Below, piece by piece: positions 26,790 through 34,872 of a DNA stretch of 64,000 bases. The stretch is from positions 62,001-126,000 of the forward strand of contig NZ_LMWH01000302.1 of assembly GCF_001507435.1 (NCBI RefSeq). The letters are read 5' to 3'. Position numbers and translations under genes: made by a program. Position 1 is the first letter of the stretch. Each line of letters begins with the position of its first letter. Below the pieces are notes generated by a model, which did no database searches, was not told the origin of the DNA, and saw nothing but the letters and a program-made list of their open reading frames with translations. This DNA comes from Streptomyces sp. NRRL F-5122. GTDB taxonomy: Bacteria > Actinomycetota > Actinomycetes > Streptomycetales > Streptomycetaceae.

Positions 26790-27043
26790 CCGTACAGATC
26801 GCCCCCCAAGCTGTGATGATCCTCGTCATCGGCTGCATCGTCGGGCTCGTTGTCTACAGACACACTGCTCGGACCCATACCGGTGCCCCGGCCCGGGGAG
26901 ACCTGGTGGGTGCCATCGGAACGGCGGTGGGCGTCATCACCGTGCTCGCGCTCCTCCTCGGCATGGGAGGCGCCGGCGAGACGGCGCAGGGCCCGACCCC
27001 CGGGGCAACGGCTCCGACGAGTTCGGCTCCTCGTCTTCCGTGA
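26786..27043 (+). CDS. Small two-helix membrane protein
   Basis: An 85-residue protein: MTVQIAPQAVMILVIGCIVG, a short basic loop (YRHTARTHTG), a second helix (DLVGAIGTAVGVITVLALLL) and a Thr/Pro-rich tail. Similar two-helix proteins are common in Streptomyces accessory regions. It starts within the stop codon of a 10-residue frame. Function unknown. Confidence 0.55.
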   Translation: MTVQIAPQAVMILVIGCIVGLVVYRHTARTHTGAPARGDLVGAIGTAVGVITVLALLLGMGGAGETAQGPTPGATAPTSSAPRLP

Positions 27044-27247
27044 AACGCATGACCGCACCACGCTCGTCGTGGCCCTGCAAAGCGCAGCCTTCGCCGTCGG
27101 TATCGCGTACAAGCGCCCGCCCCGCGCACCTTGGGACACGTCCCGCGGGGCCGGGGTACCCGGCAACGCCGAAGCCGGTACTTCATCGACGGGGCCATGG
27201 GCCGCCGTCATCACTTTGGGCAAGGCGTAGTAGCCGAAGGGCTTTCT

Positions 27248-27268
27248 ACGACCTCTTCGTCCCGAACG
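27248..27268 (-). repeat. 21-base partial tRNA-Pro att fragment
   Basis: acgacctcttcgtcccgaac plus g matches the anticodon-arm half of the att core in the tRNA gene. The outer half of the core is absent. It may be the scar of an older junction separating the PadR cluster from the defence genes. No gene is seen in 27044-27382. Confidence 0.5.
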
Positions 27269-27382
27269 GGATGGGGACCCTCGTGACCTCGGTTTATAGT
27301 CACTGGCCTACCTGTTCGCCTCCGACGCTGTCCACTACCGTCCGGCTCGGTATTGGTGCGGCCGCACGTTTGCCCCCGGCGA

Positions 27383-28417
27383 CTACGCCTGAGGGCGCCC
27401 CGGCCGTGCTCCCCCTGGGAGGGGGTATCGGTAGGCGGTGGCAACGAGTTCCTCACGTCTTGGCAACCAGTCCGTCCAGGTGCGCCAACGTCCGCCATGG
27501 CAGCGGAGTTCGTCATCGAGCTCGATCCGATCTATCACTATGAGGCAGGTGGCGATGCCTTCAGCGTGGCGAACCTCTCCTTCGGTGAGGTCGATAGCCT
27601 CGCGGGTAGTGGTACTGCCCTTCACTTCTATGTGCGACTCCGTGCCGTCCCTGCGCACGGTGACGTCCCATGGCGAGTGATCACCCACGTCCTCAACCTC
27701 ATAGCCCAGCGAGCGGTAGTGACCGAGTACGAGACCCATGGCGTAGCGCTCGACGGCCTGTCGCCGCTTGGCGTCGCGCTGCCGGCCGTAACCGGTCGAC
27801 CTGGCCGGCTTGCGCGACGAAGAGGACGTCAGGTCGGGTACTTCCGGCTCGTAGGGCTCAGAGATTGCGGTCTGGCGCAGCTCCAGAAGCTCAGGGAGCT
27901 CGTCTATGAGTGCCCGCGGGAGCTTGGTGAGGTATCCCTGTGCCGCACGAAGTGGCCGGCTGTCCGACAGAGCGAAGGGGAAGTAGAGCGGTCCTTCGAC
28001 TACCTCGGTGAGGTGATCCCTCAGAGCTCGGACGCTCGGCTCGATCTCCCGTAGGCGTTCCTGTGTGAGTGGGTGCTTCAACCGCCGATAGCCGCTGAGA
28101 GGCGCTTGCCAGGCTGCCTCCGGGCCCGATGCGCCCCGCTGCCGGCCGTATGAGCCTCGGCTCTGCCAGGTGATCGTAGATGCGAAGGCATCACTCTGTA
28201 CGTGGGAGTACCCCACGACTCCGGGACCGTGGTTCTTGTCCCAGTGCAGAACGAGGTCACCGGGGCGCACCTCGCGGACGAGTGCGTAGGACCAGTATTC
28301 CTCCCCCCGATCATTGACTTGGGGTGCAAGGAGGTTGGTGCCGATGTCTTCGCGGTTGGTGATCTCCAGCCAGTAGCGTTCGGCTGGATCTTGTCTCCAC
28401 CATCTATTTACGGGCAC
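27383..28417 (-). CDS. PUA/EVE-like + DUF3883 nuclease (third gene of candidate defence operon)
   Basis: A 344-residue protein from GTG 28417, preceded by GGGGGAG. Residues 1-90 (PAERYWLEITNREDIGTNLL, YWSYALVREVRPGDLVLHWD, VVGYSHV) look like a PUA/EVE-type fold, which in restriction enzymes reads modified bases. Residues about 215-325 form a DUF3883 domain with a PD-(D/E)xK site: Asp251 (SPWDVTV), then Glu264-Val-Lys266 (SHIEVKGST). It starts 54 bases after the RelA/SpoT gene ends, on the same strand, so the three genes form one leftward operon. Cleavage of modified or foreign DNA is the likely role, but this is inferred. Confidence 0.8.
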   Translation of the reverse strand: MPVNRWWRQDPAERYWLEITNREDIGTNLLAPQVNDRGEEYWSYALVREVRPGDLVLHWDKNHGPGVVGYSHVQSDAFASTITWQSRGSYGRQRGASGPEAAWQAPLSGYRRLKHPLTQERLREIEPSVRALRDHLTEVVEGPLYFPFALSDSRPLRAAQGYLTKLPRALIDELPELLELRQTAISEPYEPEVPDLTSSSSRKPARSTGYGRQRDAKRRQAVERYAMGLVLGHYRSLGYEVEDVGDHSPWDVTVRRDGTESHIEVKGSTTTREAIDLTEGEVRHAEGIATCLIVIDRIELDDELRCHGGRWRTWTDWLPRREELVATAYRYPLPGGARPGRPQA

Positions 28418-28471
28418 GGCCCGCTCCCCCCGAATAGGACTTTGATTGTCAAGCGGATTGGGATGAGCGGC

Positions 28472-29491
28472 TCAGGAAGGTTTACTCTCTGCATCCGGCT
28501 TCTGCTGGCCACTGTCGAATTCGAATTCGCGACTGACATTCTCGAGATTGTAGAAATCGCGCATCTCGACCGAACTTACGACAGTGTATTTATCGAGTGA
28601 ACCGACCGTGTCTGATTTGCCGACATGACCGAGGACCATTTGAAACAGTGAGCCGCTCTCAGGGTATGGCGGCGCGCTCGGCTGCCGCCATGCTGTCGCA
28701 AACTCGGTTAGCAGCGCGTCAATTGCAGGTGGTCTGGCATAGTTGTTGGGTGTGTAGCTCGCGACCAGAGCGAAGACATTATCGGCGAAGCGTCGCCAAC
28801 TGACTGGAGTCAAATTTGACGCGATGACTCCATCAGCAATTAGTTCTTGGAAGCGCTCTACGATCGAGTCTTTCGCAGCAATCTCGGGCCACTCTGACTC
28901 CGGAACTGCGCCAGAAACCTGATCGAACGCTCCAATGATCATTTCAATTTGCTCAACTGCAGCCTTTAGCTGCGCAGCGAGCCGTTGTTTTTTCCAGTCA
29001 ACTCGGTCGCCCTTGTAGACTAGATCATGCGTAACCGTTGACCATGCATACTCGAATGCAGTGGCAATCTGAACTTCGAACGTAACGTTTTCGATGCCGG
29101 GTGCTCGTTCTGCTGATGCACCTTCCGAAAGGCGCGCATAGTAGCGAGTCGTATCGAATCGGAAAACTTCGGGAGCCTTCTTGGTCGTGCCTCGAGATCT
29201 CATGGAAACTCGCGCAAAGCAAGCGTCCAATTTGCGGATAACGCCAGGCTCGTGCGATGTTGTTGGAACTACGATGGTGCACGCATAGAGATCATCGATG
29301 TCTGACCACTTGGCAATGCGACCACCTTCTAGTTTTTCGGAGAGCGACTCAACTTGCTTGATACGATCAAAGAAAAGGTAGCCGGATCGGTCGCAATATG
29401 TTCGCAGGGTCTGCTCTACGTACTCCGAGACCGCCTTAAGTAGCGGCTCTACCTGGTTATAGGCGTTAGAGACGCTTTGCGGTACCGGCAC
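28472..29491 (-). CDS. RelA/SpoT-domain nucleotidyltransferase (second gene of candidate defence operon)
   Basis: A 339-residue protein starting at GTG 29491 inside the end of the DUF262 gene (26-base overlap). The synthetase core is clear: R43-x-K45-xx-ES-x3-K (DRIKQVESLSEKL) for ATP binding, DIDDLYACTIVV (65-75), and FEVQIATAFEYAWSTVTHDL then VYK (138-160), matching the E-x-Q-I-x-T and W...HdL.YK motifs. No hydrolase HD, TGS or ACT domain is present, so it is a small single-domain form, as in toxSAS or CapRel-type proteins. The loop that normally carries the GY(R/K)S-type motif is atypical (RFDTTRYYARL). It could make alarmone-like nucleotides or pyrophosphorylate tRNA. Codon use includes many A/T-ended codons, unlike neighbours. 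Confidence 0.85.
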   Translation of the reverse strand: MPVPQSVSNAYNQVEPLLKAVSEYVEQTLRTYCDRSGYLFFDRIKQVESLSEKLEGGRIAKWSDIDDLYACTIVVPTTSHEPGVIRKLDACFARVSMRSRGTTKKAPEVFRFDTTRYYARLSEGASAERAPGIENVTFEVQIATAFEYAWSTVTHDLVYKGDRVDWKKQRLAAQLKAAVEQIEMIIGAFDQVSGAVPESEWPEIAAKDSIVERFQELIADGVIASNLTPVSWRRFADNVFALVASYTPNNYARPPAIDALLTEFATAWRQPSAPPYPESGSLFQMVLGHVGKSDTVGSLDKYTVVSSVEMRDFYNLENVSREFEFDSGQQKPDAESKPS

Positions 29492-30527
29492 CCCACACCC
29501 CCGTCAGGACATCCTTGACGATACCAATCCGAGTGCGGCGTTGCAGCGCGTCGTTAGATGCCGATCGGGCAGCTTCGAAGTATTGCTTAGCGACGTCGTC
29601 ATTCGCCCGTCCGTCATCGCTGACTACCACATTCATGAAGCTGACCAGGCGCTCGTTCATTTCCGCCTTACCTGGCAGAGCTCCCTGGCGCGAGAGTTCC
29701 AAGATTGCGCCGTAGAGGGAGTAGAAATCCGCTTGATTTTTTAGACGCTTCCCGACACCGGAGAGTAGCTCGGGGTGGATTTCCGACATGGTCCGAATGG
29801 TTTCGCGGAACTCTACGTCTACCCTCTGCTGTTCGGACCATTCGTCTTCCCTCGAGCCGTACTCTCTGTCTAGGTCGTCCTGAGAGTATGCTCGCACTCC
29901 TTCTTCTGTGAGCAGCAAAAGATTGGTTACGAACTCGACATCTTTCATCTGACGGCGCGACGCTGGCGCAAAGCGGGGGAAGTCTGATGCCAAAACTACC
30001 GGAAGGACCTCGGCTAGCTCTTCGCAGGTTCGCGAGAACTGCCCGTTGTATCGAGCGTGACGCAACTCCTGTGGAGTTAGGCGCGCAACGTTTCGGTTGA
30101 TCCTGTCGAAAATGTTGTTGAGAGTACTGTCGTCTGTTGTGGGAAGATATTCAACGGCGAACTGATAGGACCAAAATTCCTTCCTTTCCTCTTCGGACAA
30201 TTGATTGAAGAAGAGACCCCGAGCGCGCTTAATTGCGCTCTTTTCGCTGACAGGGAATTGATTCGAGGTGAACTCGAAAATTGCACTCAGCCTCTGCTTG
30301 CCATCAACGACAGAGTAGGTCGCAATCCCGTCAGCCGACATGTTCTCGTAAATGAAGATCGCCGGGGCTGGGTACTGGAGCATTAGCGTTTCGATGAAGT
30401 AGTCCTTATAGGACTGATTCCAAACGCTTCTGCGTTGGTAGGGAGGGTCAAGCTCTAGCAGCTCTCGGGCCCAAAGATCACGAAACCATGCGACGGTTTG
30501 GGTGGTCTGTCGGCGCTCACGGGGCAT
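29466..30527 (-). CDS. DUF262 domain protein (first gene of candidate defence operon)
   Basis: A 353-residue protein. ATG 30527 is chosen because AAGGA stands just upstream; a TTG at 30551 is also in frame. The DUF262 (ParB/GmrS-N-like) signatures are D27PPYQRRSVW and V74DGKQRLSAIFEF, followed by NNIFDRINRNVARLTPQELR. DUF262 proteins such as GmrSD and SspE use this domain as a nucleotide-dependent DNA sensor or nickase, usually with a DUF1524 HNH nuclease at the C-terminus; here the C-terminal 180 residues are helical and lack an HNH motif. The nuclease role may instead be filled by the DUF3883 protein downstream. Lower GC than the surroundings. Confidence 0.85.
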   Translation of the reverse strand: MPRERRQTTQTVAWFRDLWARELLELDPPYQRRSVWNQSYKDYFIETLMLQYPAPAIFIYENMSADGIATYSVVDGKQRLSAIFEFTSNQFPVSEKSAIKRARGLFFNQLSEEERKEFWSYQFAVEYLPTTDDSTLNNIFDRINRNVARLTPQELRHARYNGQFSRTCEELAEVLPVVLASDFPRFAPASRRQMKDVEFVTNLLLLTEEGVRAYSQDDLDREYGSREDEWSEQQRVDVEFRETIRTMSEIHPELLSGVGKRLKNQADFYSLYGAILELSRQGALPGKAEMNERLVSFMNVVVSDDGRANDDVAKQYFEAARSASNDALQRRTRIGIVKDVLTGVWGAGTAKRL

Positions 30528-30893
30528 TGGGGTTCCTTGTGGACGAGCCAATCCGGCCGCGCGGCGTTAGGCAACCGGCGGTAGGCAGTAGGCAGATGCT
30601 AGAGGGACTCTATCGTCGTAGTAACCCGAACGGTTGGGATACGGATGATAAGCCTGGGTGCCGCGTCCATCGGGTGGTTTCAGCGCGGCGGATCAGCGCG
30701 GAAGAGACCCCGGCTTCGTCTGACCCAACGCTTGAAGCCGTGCGAGGTAGTCCTGTGCCCGCCGTGACGCCCAGCGTGACGCGTGCTTCCGTGTTGCGCA
30801 TTGGCGACCGTTCGGTGCCGTCGAAGTCCGTTCCTGCTCTCAGCACCTCTGCCGCCGCTTTGGGACCACCCATCTGTCGCGTAACGTCGGCGT
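30528..30893. promoter_or_regulatory. Divergent promoter region of defence operon and HAD gene
   Basis: No gene is supported here. The DUF262 operon leaves leftward and the HAD gene rightward. An AT-richer patch at 30600-30660 is the likely promoter of the defence operon. No clear operator was found. Confidence 0.4.
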
Positions 30894-31538
30894 GTGCTGG
30901 CACTCTTTGACCTCGACAACACGTTGATTGACCGACGTGAGGGACTGATGGACTGGGCTCGTGGGTTCGCCCGGTCGCGAGGCCTGCCCGCGGGAGCGGA
31001 GTCCGCTATCTGCGAGCGACTACGAGAGCGGGCTTACCCGGCGGACTTCGTGCATCTGCGGGTGGTGCTCGGACTGAACGACGATCCGGGCGACTTGTGG
31101 CGCGAGTACGTCGAAGGCGTCGCGCTGTCGGTGCGTTGCTTTCCGGGGGTGCGAGAAGGCCTTGAAGCACTGCAGGGTGCGGGGTGGAGCCTCGGCATCG
31201 CGACGAACGGCGCGGGGGACATTCAGCGGGCCAAGCTCACCGTGACCGGACTGGCGTCTTTCTTCAACGGGATCGCCGTCTCGGAAGAGGTCGGGGTCAG
31301 GAAACCTGCGTACGAACACTTCGAGGCTGCCGCAGAGCTGTGTGGTGCCCGGCTTGGTGCCGGCGGGTGGATGGTTGGTGACGGCCCTGAGACGGATATG
31401 GAAGGCGGTCGTGTAGCTGGGCTTCGAACGGCATGGGTGGCCAATGGCCGTAGGTGGGCCGAGGGCCCCCGTGAGCCTGACGTTGTGGTGCGAGGCGTGA
31501 CGGAGGCCATTGAGGTGATCTTGGCGGCGACAGATTAG
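30894..31538 (+). CDS. HAD superfamily hydrolase
   Basis: A 214-residue phosphatase-like protein from GTG 30894. Motif I is LFDLDNTLIDRREGL (nucleophile DxD), motif II GIATNGAGDIQRAKL, motif III the Lys in VRKPAYEHFEAAAE, and motif IV WMVGDGPETDMEGGR. The cap is a small helical C1 domain. It resembles 5'-nucleotidase or phosphoglycolate phosphatase-type HADs acting on small phosphorylated metabolites. Its stop overlaps by four bases with that of the convergent dehydrogenase gene, an unusually tight arrangement suggesting the cargo block moves as a unit. Confidence 0.88.
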   Translation: MLALFDLDNTLIDRREGLMDWARGFARSRGLPAGAESAICERLRERAYPADFVHLRVVLGLNDDPGDLWREYVEGVALSVRCFPGVREGLEALQGAGWSLGIATNGAGDIQRAKLTVTGLASFFNGIAVSEEVGVRKPAYEHFEAAAELCGARLGAGGWMVGDGPETDMEGGRVAGLRTAWVANGRRWAEGPREPDVVVRGVTEAIEVILAATD

Positions 31539-32386
31539 TGAGGTTCGTCGTCCGTACCGTGGTGTAGCTGTTCGAGTGCGTCGGAGATGCTCATGGATGA
31601 ATCCCTGTGGCCATCCCATCGGCTCATGACCACGGCCGACGCCTCTGCCAGATCGGCGGGAAGCCCGACTTCCCGCAGGGCGGCGGCAACCTCGAGCATC
31701 TCGGGTCCCCAGCGCCATGCTCGCGCAGCCACCTTGGGAATGTAGGCCGTCTCCGCTAGGTAGCTGGTAGTGCGCCCCTGCGCGATGTCGAGTAGCTCTT
31801 CCTCGACTCCGTAGTCCTCGGCGAGGGCGTATGAGACCGCGGCGAGGATGCGGCTCGCCTTTTGATAGCTGCTGTACGACAGCTTTAGCGCGGAAGCGCG
31901 ACCGATGCCGCCGGGCAGGGTGTGCGCCTGTACTGCTGTGCCAGCGAAAAGCGACGCCACGGGCGTGAGCGCGTCCGCCGGTCCAGACAGGTACAGGCGA
32001 GCGGACTTCGAGTCGGATGGGGGCGAGCCGATGACAGAGCTGTCGACAACAGTTGCCCCAGTTCGGCCCATGGTGGTGGAGATGCGCGCCATGCTGGCCG
32101 GAGAGATGGCGTTGCCGTCCACGTAGATTCCGGTGAACGGGTGTGCCGAGACCTCCACTGCGACGTCTTCTGCGTATGCCGGAGGGCAGATGCTGAGGAT
32201 GACGTCGGCTCGCTCTGTCAGTTCGCCAAGGCTGCCCACCGCGGTGAGTTCGGACCTCTGGGCCCGTTCCGCGGTCGCGAGGCTGCGGCCGGTCGGGCAC
32301 CACAGAACCTCGGCTCCGTTGAGCCTCGCCTGTGCTGCCACTGCGGCGCCCATGCTTCCCGGGTGAAGGACCCCAACGACTGTCAT
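31535..32386 (-). CDS. NAD(P)-binding dehydrogenase, 6-PGDH-like with DUF1932 domain
   Basis: A 283-residue protein starting MTVVGVLHPGSMGAAVA. The Rossmann motif GVLHPGSMGAAV lies at 5-16, followed by DVILSICPPAYAEDVAVEVS and a helical C-terminal domain of the DUF1932 type (LSYSSYQKASRILAAVSYAL, LAETAYIPKVAARAW). Such enzymes are relatives of 3-hydroxyisobutyrate and 6-phosphogluconate dehydrogenases; the substrate is unknown. The start overlaps the kinase-like gene upstream by ATGA, so it is the last gene of a three-gene operon. Confidence 0.85.
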   Translation of the reverse strand: MTVVGVLHPGSMGAAVAAQARLNGAEVLWCPTGRSLATAERAQRSELTAVGSLGELTERADVILSICPPAYAEDVAVEVSAHPFTGIYVDGNAISPASMARISTTMGRTGATVVDSSVIGSPPSDSKSARLYLSGPADALTPVASLFAGTAVQAHTLPGGIGRASALKLSYSSYQKASRILAAVSYALAEDYGVEEELLDIAQGRTTSYLAETAYIPKVAARAWRWGPEMLEVAAALREVGLPADLAEASAVVMSRWDGHRDSSMSISDALEQLHHGTDDEPH

Positions 32387-32970
32387 CCGACGAGTCCGTG
32401 GATGTCGCGCACCTCGGCGGGTGCACCGGTCAACCGTGCTTCATCGATGGCCTGCGCTGCCTGAGCCACGCTGACCAGGTCAGTTCTGATGACGAGCGAC
32501 CACGGCTCTGCCGTGTGGTCCAAGAGATCCTGCCGGGTCTCGTGCCAGACCTTGAGCCGGGCTTCCAAGCCCGTGTCTCCGCGGTCCTGGCAGCGCTGAC
32601 GCGTCACATCTTCGGGGCACCACAGGAGCACCCGTACCCAGTTGATGGGGTAGACCGCGACAGCGCGGACTCCGGCCAACTGGCCCATGTGAAGGACGGG
32701 GATGTGCCCGGAGTCGACGAGCGAGGAAACCTCGCTGCGGTCGATGGCGTACTCAGCGCCGTACCGGCTGTTGCGGTACAGAACCTCTCCGGCCTGCGCC
32801 AGTTCCGCGATGTGCTCGGCCGTCGTGAGCCTGTACCCCGTGGTCCGTCCGGGGCCCGCCTTGAGCCGCCGAAAGAGCGTGAACTCCTGCCGCGATGCGG
32901 ACAGTTCGGCCGTGATCGTGTCTTTGCCGGACCCCGGAGGGCCGTACAGGATGACGCCCGTAGGTTTCAC
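32383..32970 (-). CDS. Guanylate-kinase-like P-loop protein
   Basis: A 195-residue protein. Walker A is YGPPGSGKDTITAEL (9-18 core). FTLFRRLKAGPGRTTGYRLT, EVLYRNSRYGAEYAIDRSEV and VLHMGQLAGVRAV resemble the GMP-binding lid and base-recognition regions of guanylate kinases, but the sequence is divergent, so the phosphate acceptor may be another nucleotide or small molecule. It overlaps its neighbours by four bases at both ends (ATGA), a tightly coupled operon position. Confidence 0.78.
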   Translation of the reverse strand: MKPTGVILYGPPGSGKDTITAELSASRQEFTLFRRLKAGPGRTTGYRLTTAEHIAELAQAGEVLYRNSRYGAEYAIDRSEVSSLVDSGHIPVLHMGQLAGVRAVAVYPINWVRVLLWCPEDVTRQRCQDRGDTGLEARLKVWHETRQDLLDHTAEPWSLVIRTDLVSVAQAAQAIDEARLTGAPAEVRDIHGLVG

Positions 32971-33986
32971 AGTCCGCCTCCACTCAGTACGTCACGGGCT
33001 TCGTCGACCAGGGCCACGGCGGCGCCGAGCCGGTTGTCGACGACGAAGTGCGGGCCTTGCGGGCGCATCTTCAGGTCGAGCCCTACGACGTATTCATCCC
33101 AAGCTTCCATCTTCCAAGCATCGCGCGCCGCCCCGCGGAATTCGATGTATTCGCGCATCGATTCCGGGTCGCACTCAACCCATATGGTCGCGACGGAGAC
33201 GCGCTTTGAACGGCAGCGGTTTTGAAAGCGTTGCATCCACTCGGCCTGGGAGAATTCGGAGATGAACGGGGCGTCGAGGATCGTAGAAATCCCGCAATCC
33301 ACGTTGTCCCATGCGGCTTCCATGAGGCACCGGTATTCGAGCGGGCGAACCTTTTCCCGGTATAGATCCGAACTCCGGTCGTGCGCCTCTCCGCCCAGTG
33401 CGACCAAGAGTTGGTCTACCAGGGGGCGCGTCAGTGAGTCCTTGTCGAGGATGGGCCAACCGGTGAGCCCGCCGAGGAACTTTGCGAACTCCGACTTTCC
33501 CGAGCCTGCAAACCCTCCGACCAGGACCACGGTAGGGCCGTCGACACTTCCCCCTGCCGTGTGGCGGCGCCATGCATCCACCACGCGATTGCGCAGCGCC
33601 TCACTGTCCACATCGTCGGTACCTTCACGGATACTGCTGAGCGCTTGACGTACTGCGTCTGGTTGGTCAGGGAGCTTTCGCTCGGCGGAAGCGGGCGCCG
33701 GCACGGATTCCACAGGGGCATCCTCTCCGGGCAGGGCTTTACGGAAGCCGAGTTGTGCCTCGTTGCGACGATAGAGACGGCAGTACGCCCGGCGGTAATG
33801 CGGACCGGGGTATACCGAGCCCTTCTCGTGGCCCCAGATAGTTTTTTGGAAGTTCGCGGCAATATTGAAGCCGTGACGCTCCGCGATTTCGCGGAGTTTT
33901 TCCCCGGTGTCTTCCAGGGTGAGTCCTATTTCCTCGCGGTGCATTCGCAGGAGATCGGGTTTCCAGTCTGGGTGCTTCCGAGCCAT
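32967..33986 (-). CDS. HTH-P-loop kinase fusion protein
   Basis: A 339-residue protein; ATG 33986 follows GGAGGGGCAG. Residues 1-80 look like a Streptomyces XRE-type helix-turn-helix region (GLTLEDTGEKLREIAERHGF, IWGHEKGS, YRRAYCRLYRRNEAQLGFR). Residues about 150-335 are a P-loop kinase with Walker A VGGFAGSGKSEF (157-165) and ILDKDSLTRPL after the second strand, similar to zeta-toxin or phosphotransferase-type AAA-33 kinases. Fusion of a DNA-binding module to a kinase suggests a self-regulating operon. An 8-base inverted repeat upstream (34004-34036) may be its operator. Confidence 0.8.
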   Translation of the reverse strand: MARKHPDWKPDLLRMHREEIGLTLEDTGEKLREIAERHGFNIAANFQKTIWGHEKGSVYPGPHYRRAYCRLYRRNEAQLGFRKALPGEDAPVESVPAPASAERKLPDQPDAVRQALSSIREGTDDVDSEALRNRVVDAWRRHTAGGSVDGPTVVLVGGFAGSGKSEFAKFLGGLTGWPILDKDSLTRPLVDQLLVALGGEAHDRSSDLYREKVRPLEYRCLMEAAWDNVDCGISTILDAPFISEFSQAEWMQRFQNRCRSKRVSVATIWVECDPESMREYIEFRGAARDAWKMEAWDEYVVGLDLKMRPQGPHFVVDNRLGAAVALVDEARDVLSGGGL

Positions 33987-34003
33987 CTGCCCCTCCTAGA
34001 TAG

Positions 34004-34036
34004 CTAGTCGAGCCGGGAGTGTAGCGGTTCGACTAG
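34004..34036. promoter_or_regulatory. Inverted repeat upstream of HTH-kinase operon
   Basis: CTAGTCGA at 34004-34011 faces TCGACTAG at 34029-34036, 18 bases before the start of the HTH-kinase gene. It is a likely operator for that protein or the promoter core. Confidence 0.55.
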
Positions 34037-34220
34037 GTATATGGAAATTCGTGATAGCGCATGTGTAAGCGGATGTATAAAACCGCCAGGATTATCTCAA
34101 GTAGCGGGACGTGATACAGGTTTTCGCGCTGTGGCGGTGAACTTGTTCCCACGCCGACACAAGGAGGTTGAGATGCTGCCCGACGCGACCGCACAGGCCC
34201 CTTCCCGACCCGCCAAAAGG

Positions 34221-34577
34221 TCAGTTCTCTTCCAGGGTCACTACGCGTTGGCGCAGCTCACTAACCTCGCTCCGCAGCTTCTCGACTTCCTCGCGCAGTT
34301 CGGCCACAGCTCCGGCAGGATCGCTGATCCGGGCGGCGTGGCCGGCGTCGGGTGTCAGGAAGGCTCCCTTGCCCTGGTGGCTCACCGCCAAGCCGTCAGC
34401 CTTCAGCTGATTGATGGCGGCGCGGGCGACCGTGACCGTGACGTCGTACATCTCCTGGAGCTGCGCCAAGGACGGGAGCTGTCCGGTGCTGGCGAACTCG
34501 CCATCAGCGATGCGTCGCCGAAGGTCATCGGCCACTTGTTGATAGGCGAACTTGCCGGTCCACTCGACCATCTGCAC
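34221..34577 (-). CDS. GntR family regulator (KorSA-like)
   Basis: A 118-residue protein from GTG 34577 (ATG 34571 is an alternative). The winged helix reads AYQQVADDLRRRIADGEFAS, LPSLAQLQEMYDVTVTVARA and AVSHQGKGAFL. The C-terminal 40 residues form a coiled coil (VAELREEVEKLRSEVSELRQ) instead of a large ligand domain. Short GntR proteins at this location repress AICE transfer and replication genes (KorSA in pSAM2). Two CTCTGCCTCA-type sites lie just upstream and are likely its operators. On the opposite strand ATG 34173 has an AAGGAGG site, but that frame runs antisense to this gene. Confidence 0.85.
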   Translation of the reverse strand: MQMVEWTGKFAYQQVADDLRRRIADGEFASTGQLPSLAQLQEMYDVTVTVARAAINQLKADGLAVSHQGKGAFLTPDAGHAARISDPAGAVAELREEVEKLRSEVSELRQRVVTLEEN

Positions 34578-34595
34578 CCCATGTCTCGTCTAGGT

Positions 34596-34702
34596 CTCTG
34601 CCTCATAGTGCCTAAGCCGCAGAGGTAGAACCAGCGTCCCACGCTGCCTGTTCCGCGAGGGGACTTGACGCACTCTGCCTCACAGTGCACTCTGAGGCAG
34701 AG
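34596..34702. promoter_or_regulatory. Repeated operator-like sites for the GntR regulator
   Basis: CTCTGCCTCATAGTGC at 34596-34611 recurs as CTCTGCCTCACAGTGC at 34673-34688. The second copy also forms an inverted repeat with TGAGGCAGAG at 34693-34702. These flank the divergent promoter region between the GntR gene and the transfer genes. Confidence 0.65.
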
Positions 34703-34872
34703 TTGCTAGAACGGCTCACCCGAAAGGGCAGAGCGTTTGAACGACCTGCTTGACCTGCACGAACAGCGTCCGGATGTATCGCCCGGAGCAATCGCTGTGA
34801 AGAACTCAACAGAGTGCCGACCCAGCCGCATGAACACGTGCGGTCGATGGGTGCGGGTCACCATCCCGACCT

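Noticed and set aside
34173-34628. Rightward frame from ATG 34173 with a strong AAGGAGG site (LPDATAQAPSRPAKRSVLFQ)
   Set aside because: Nearly all of it is antisense to the well-supported GntR regulator gene, and its composition is that of a shadow frame. The ribosome-like sequence may be chance or a remnant.
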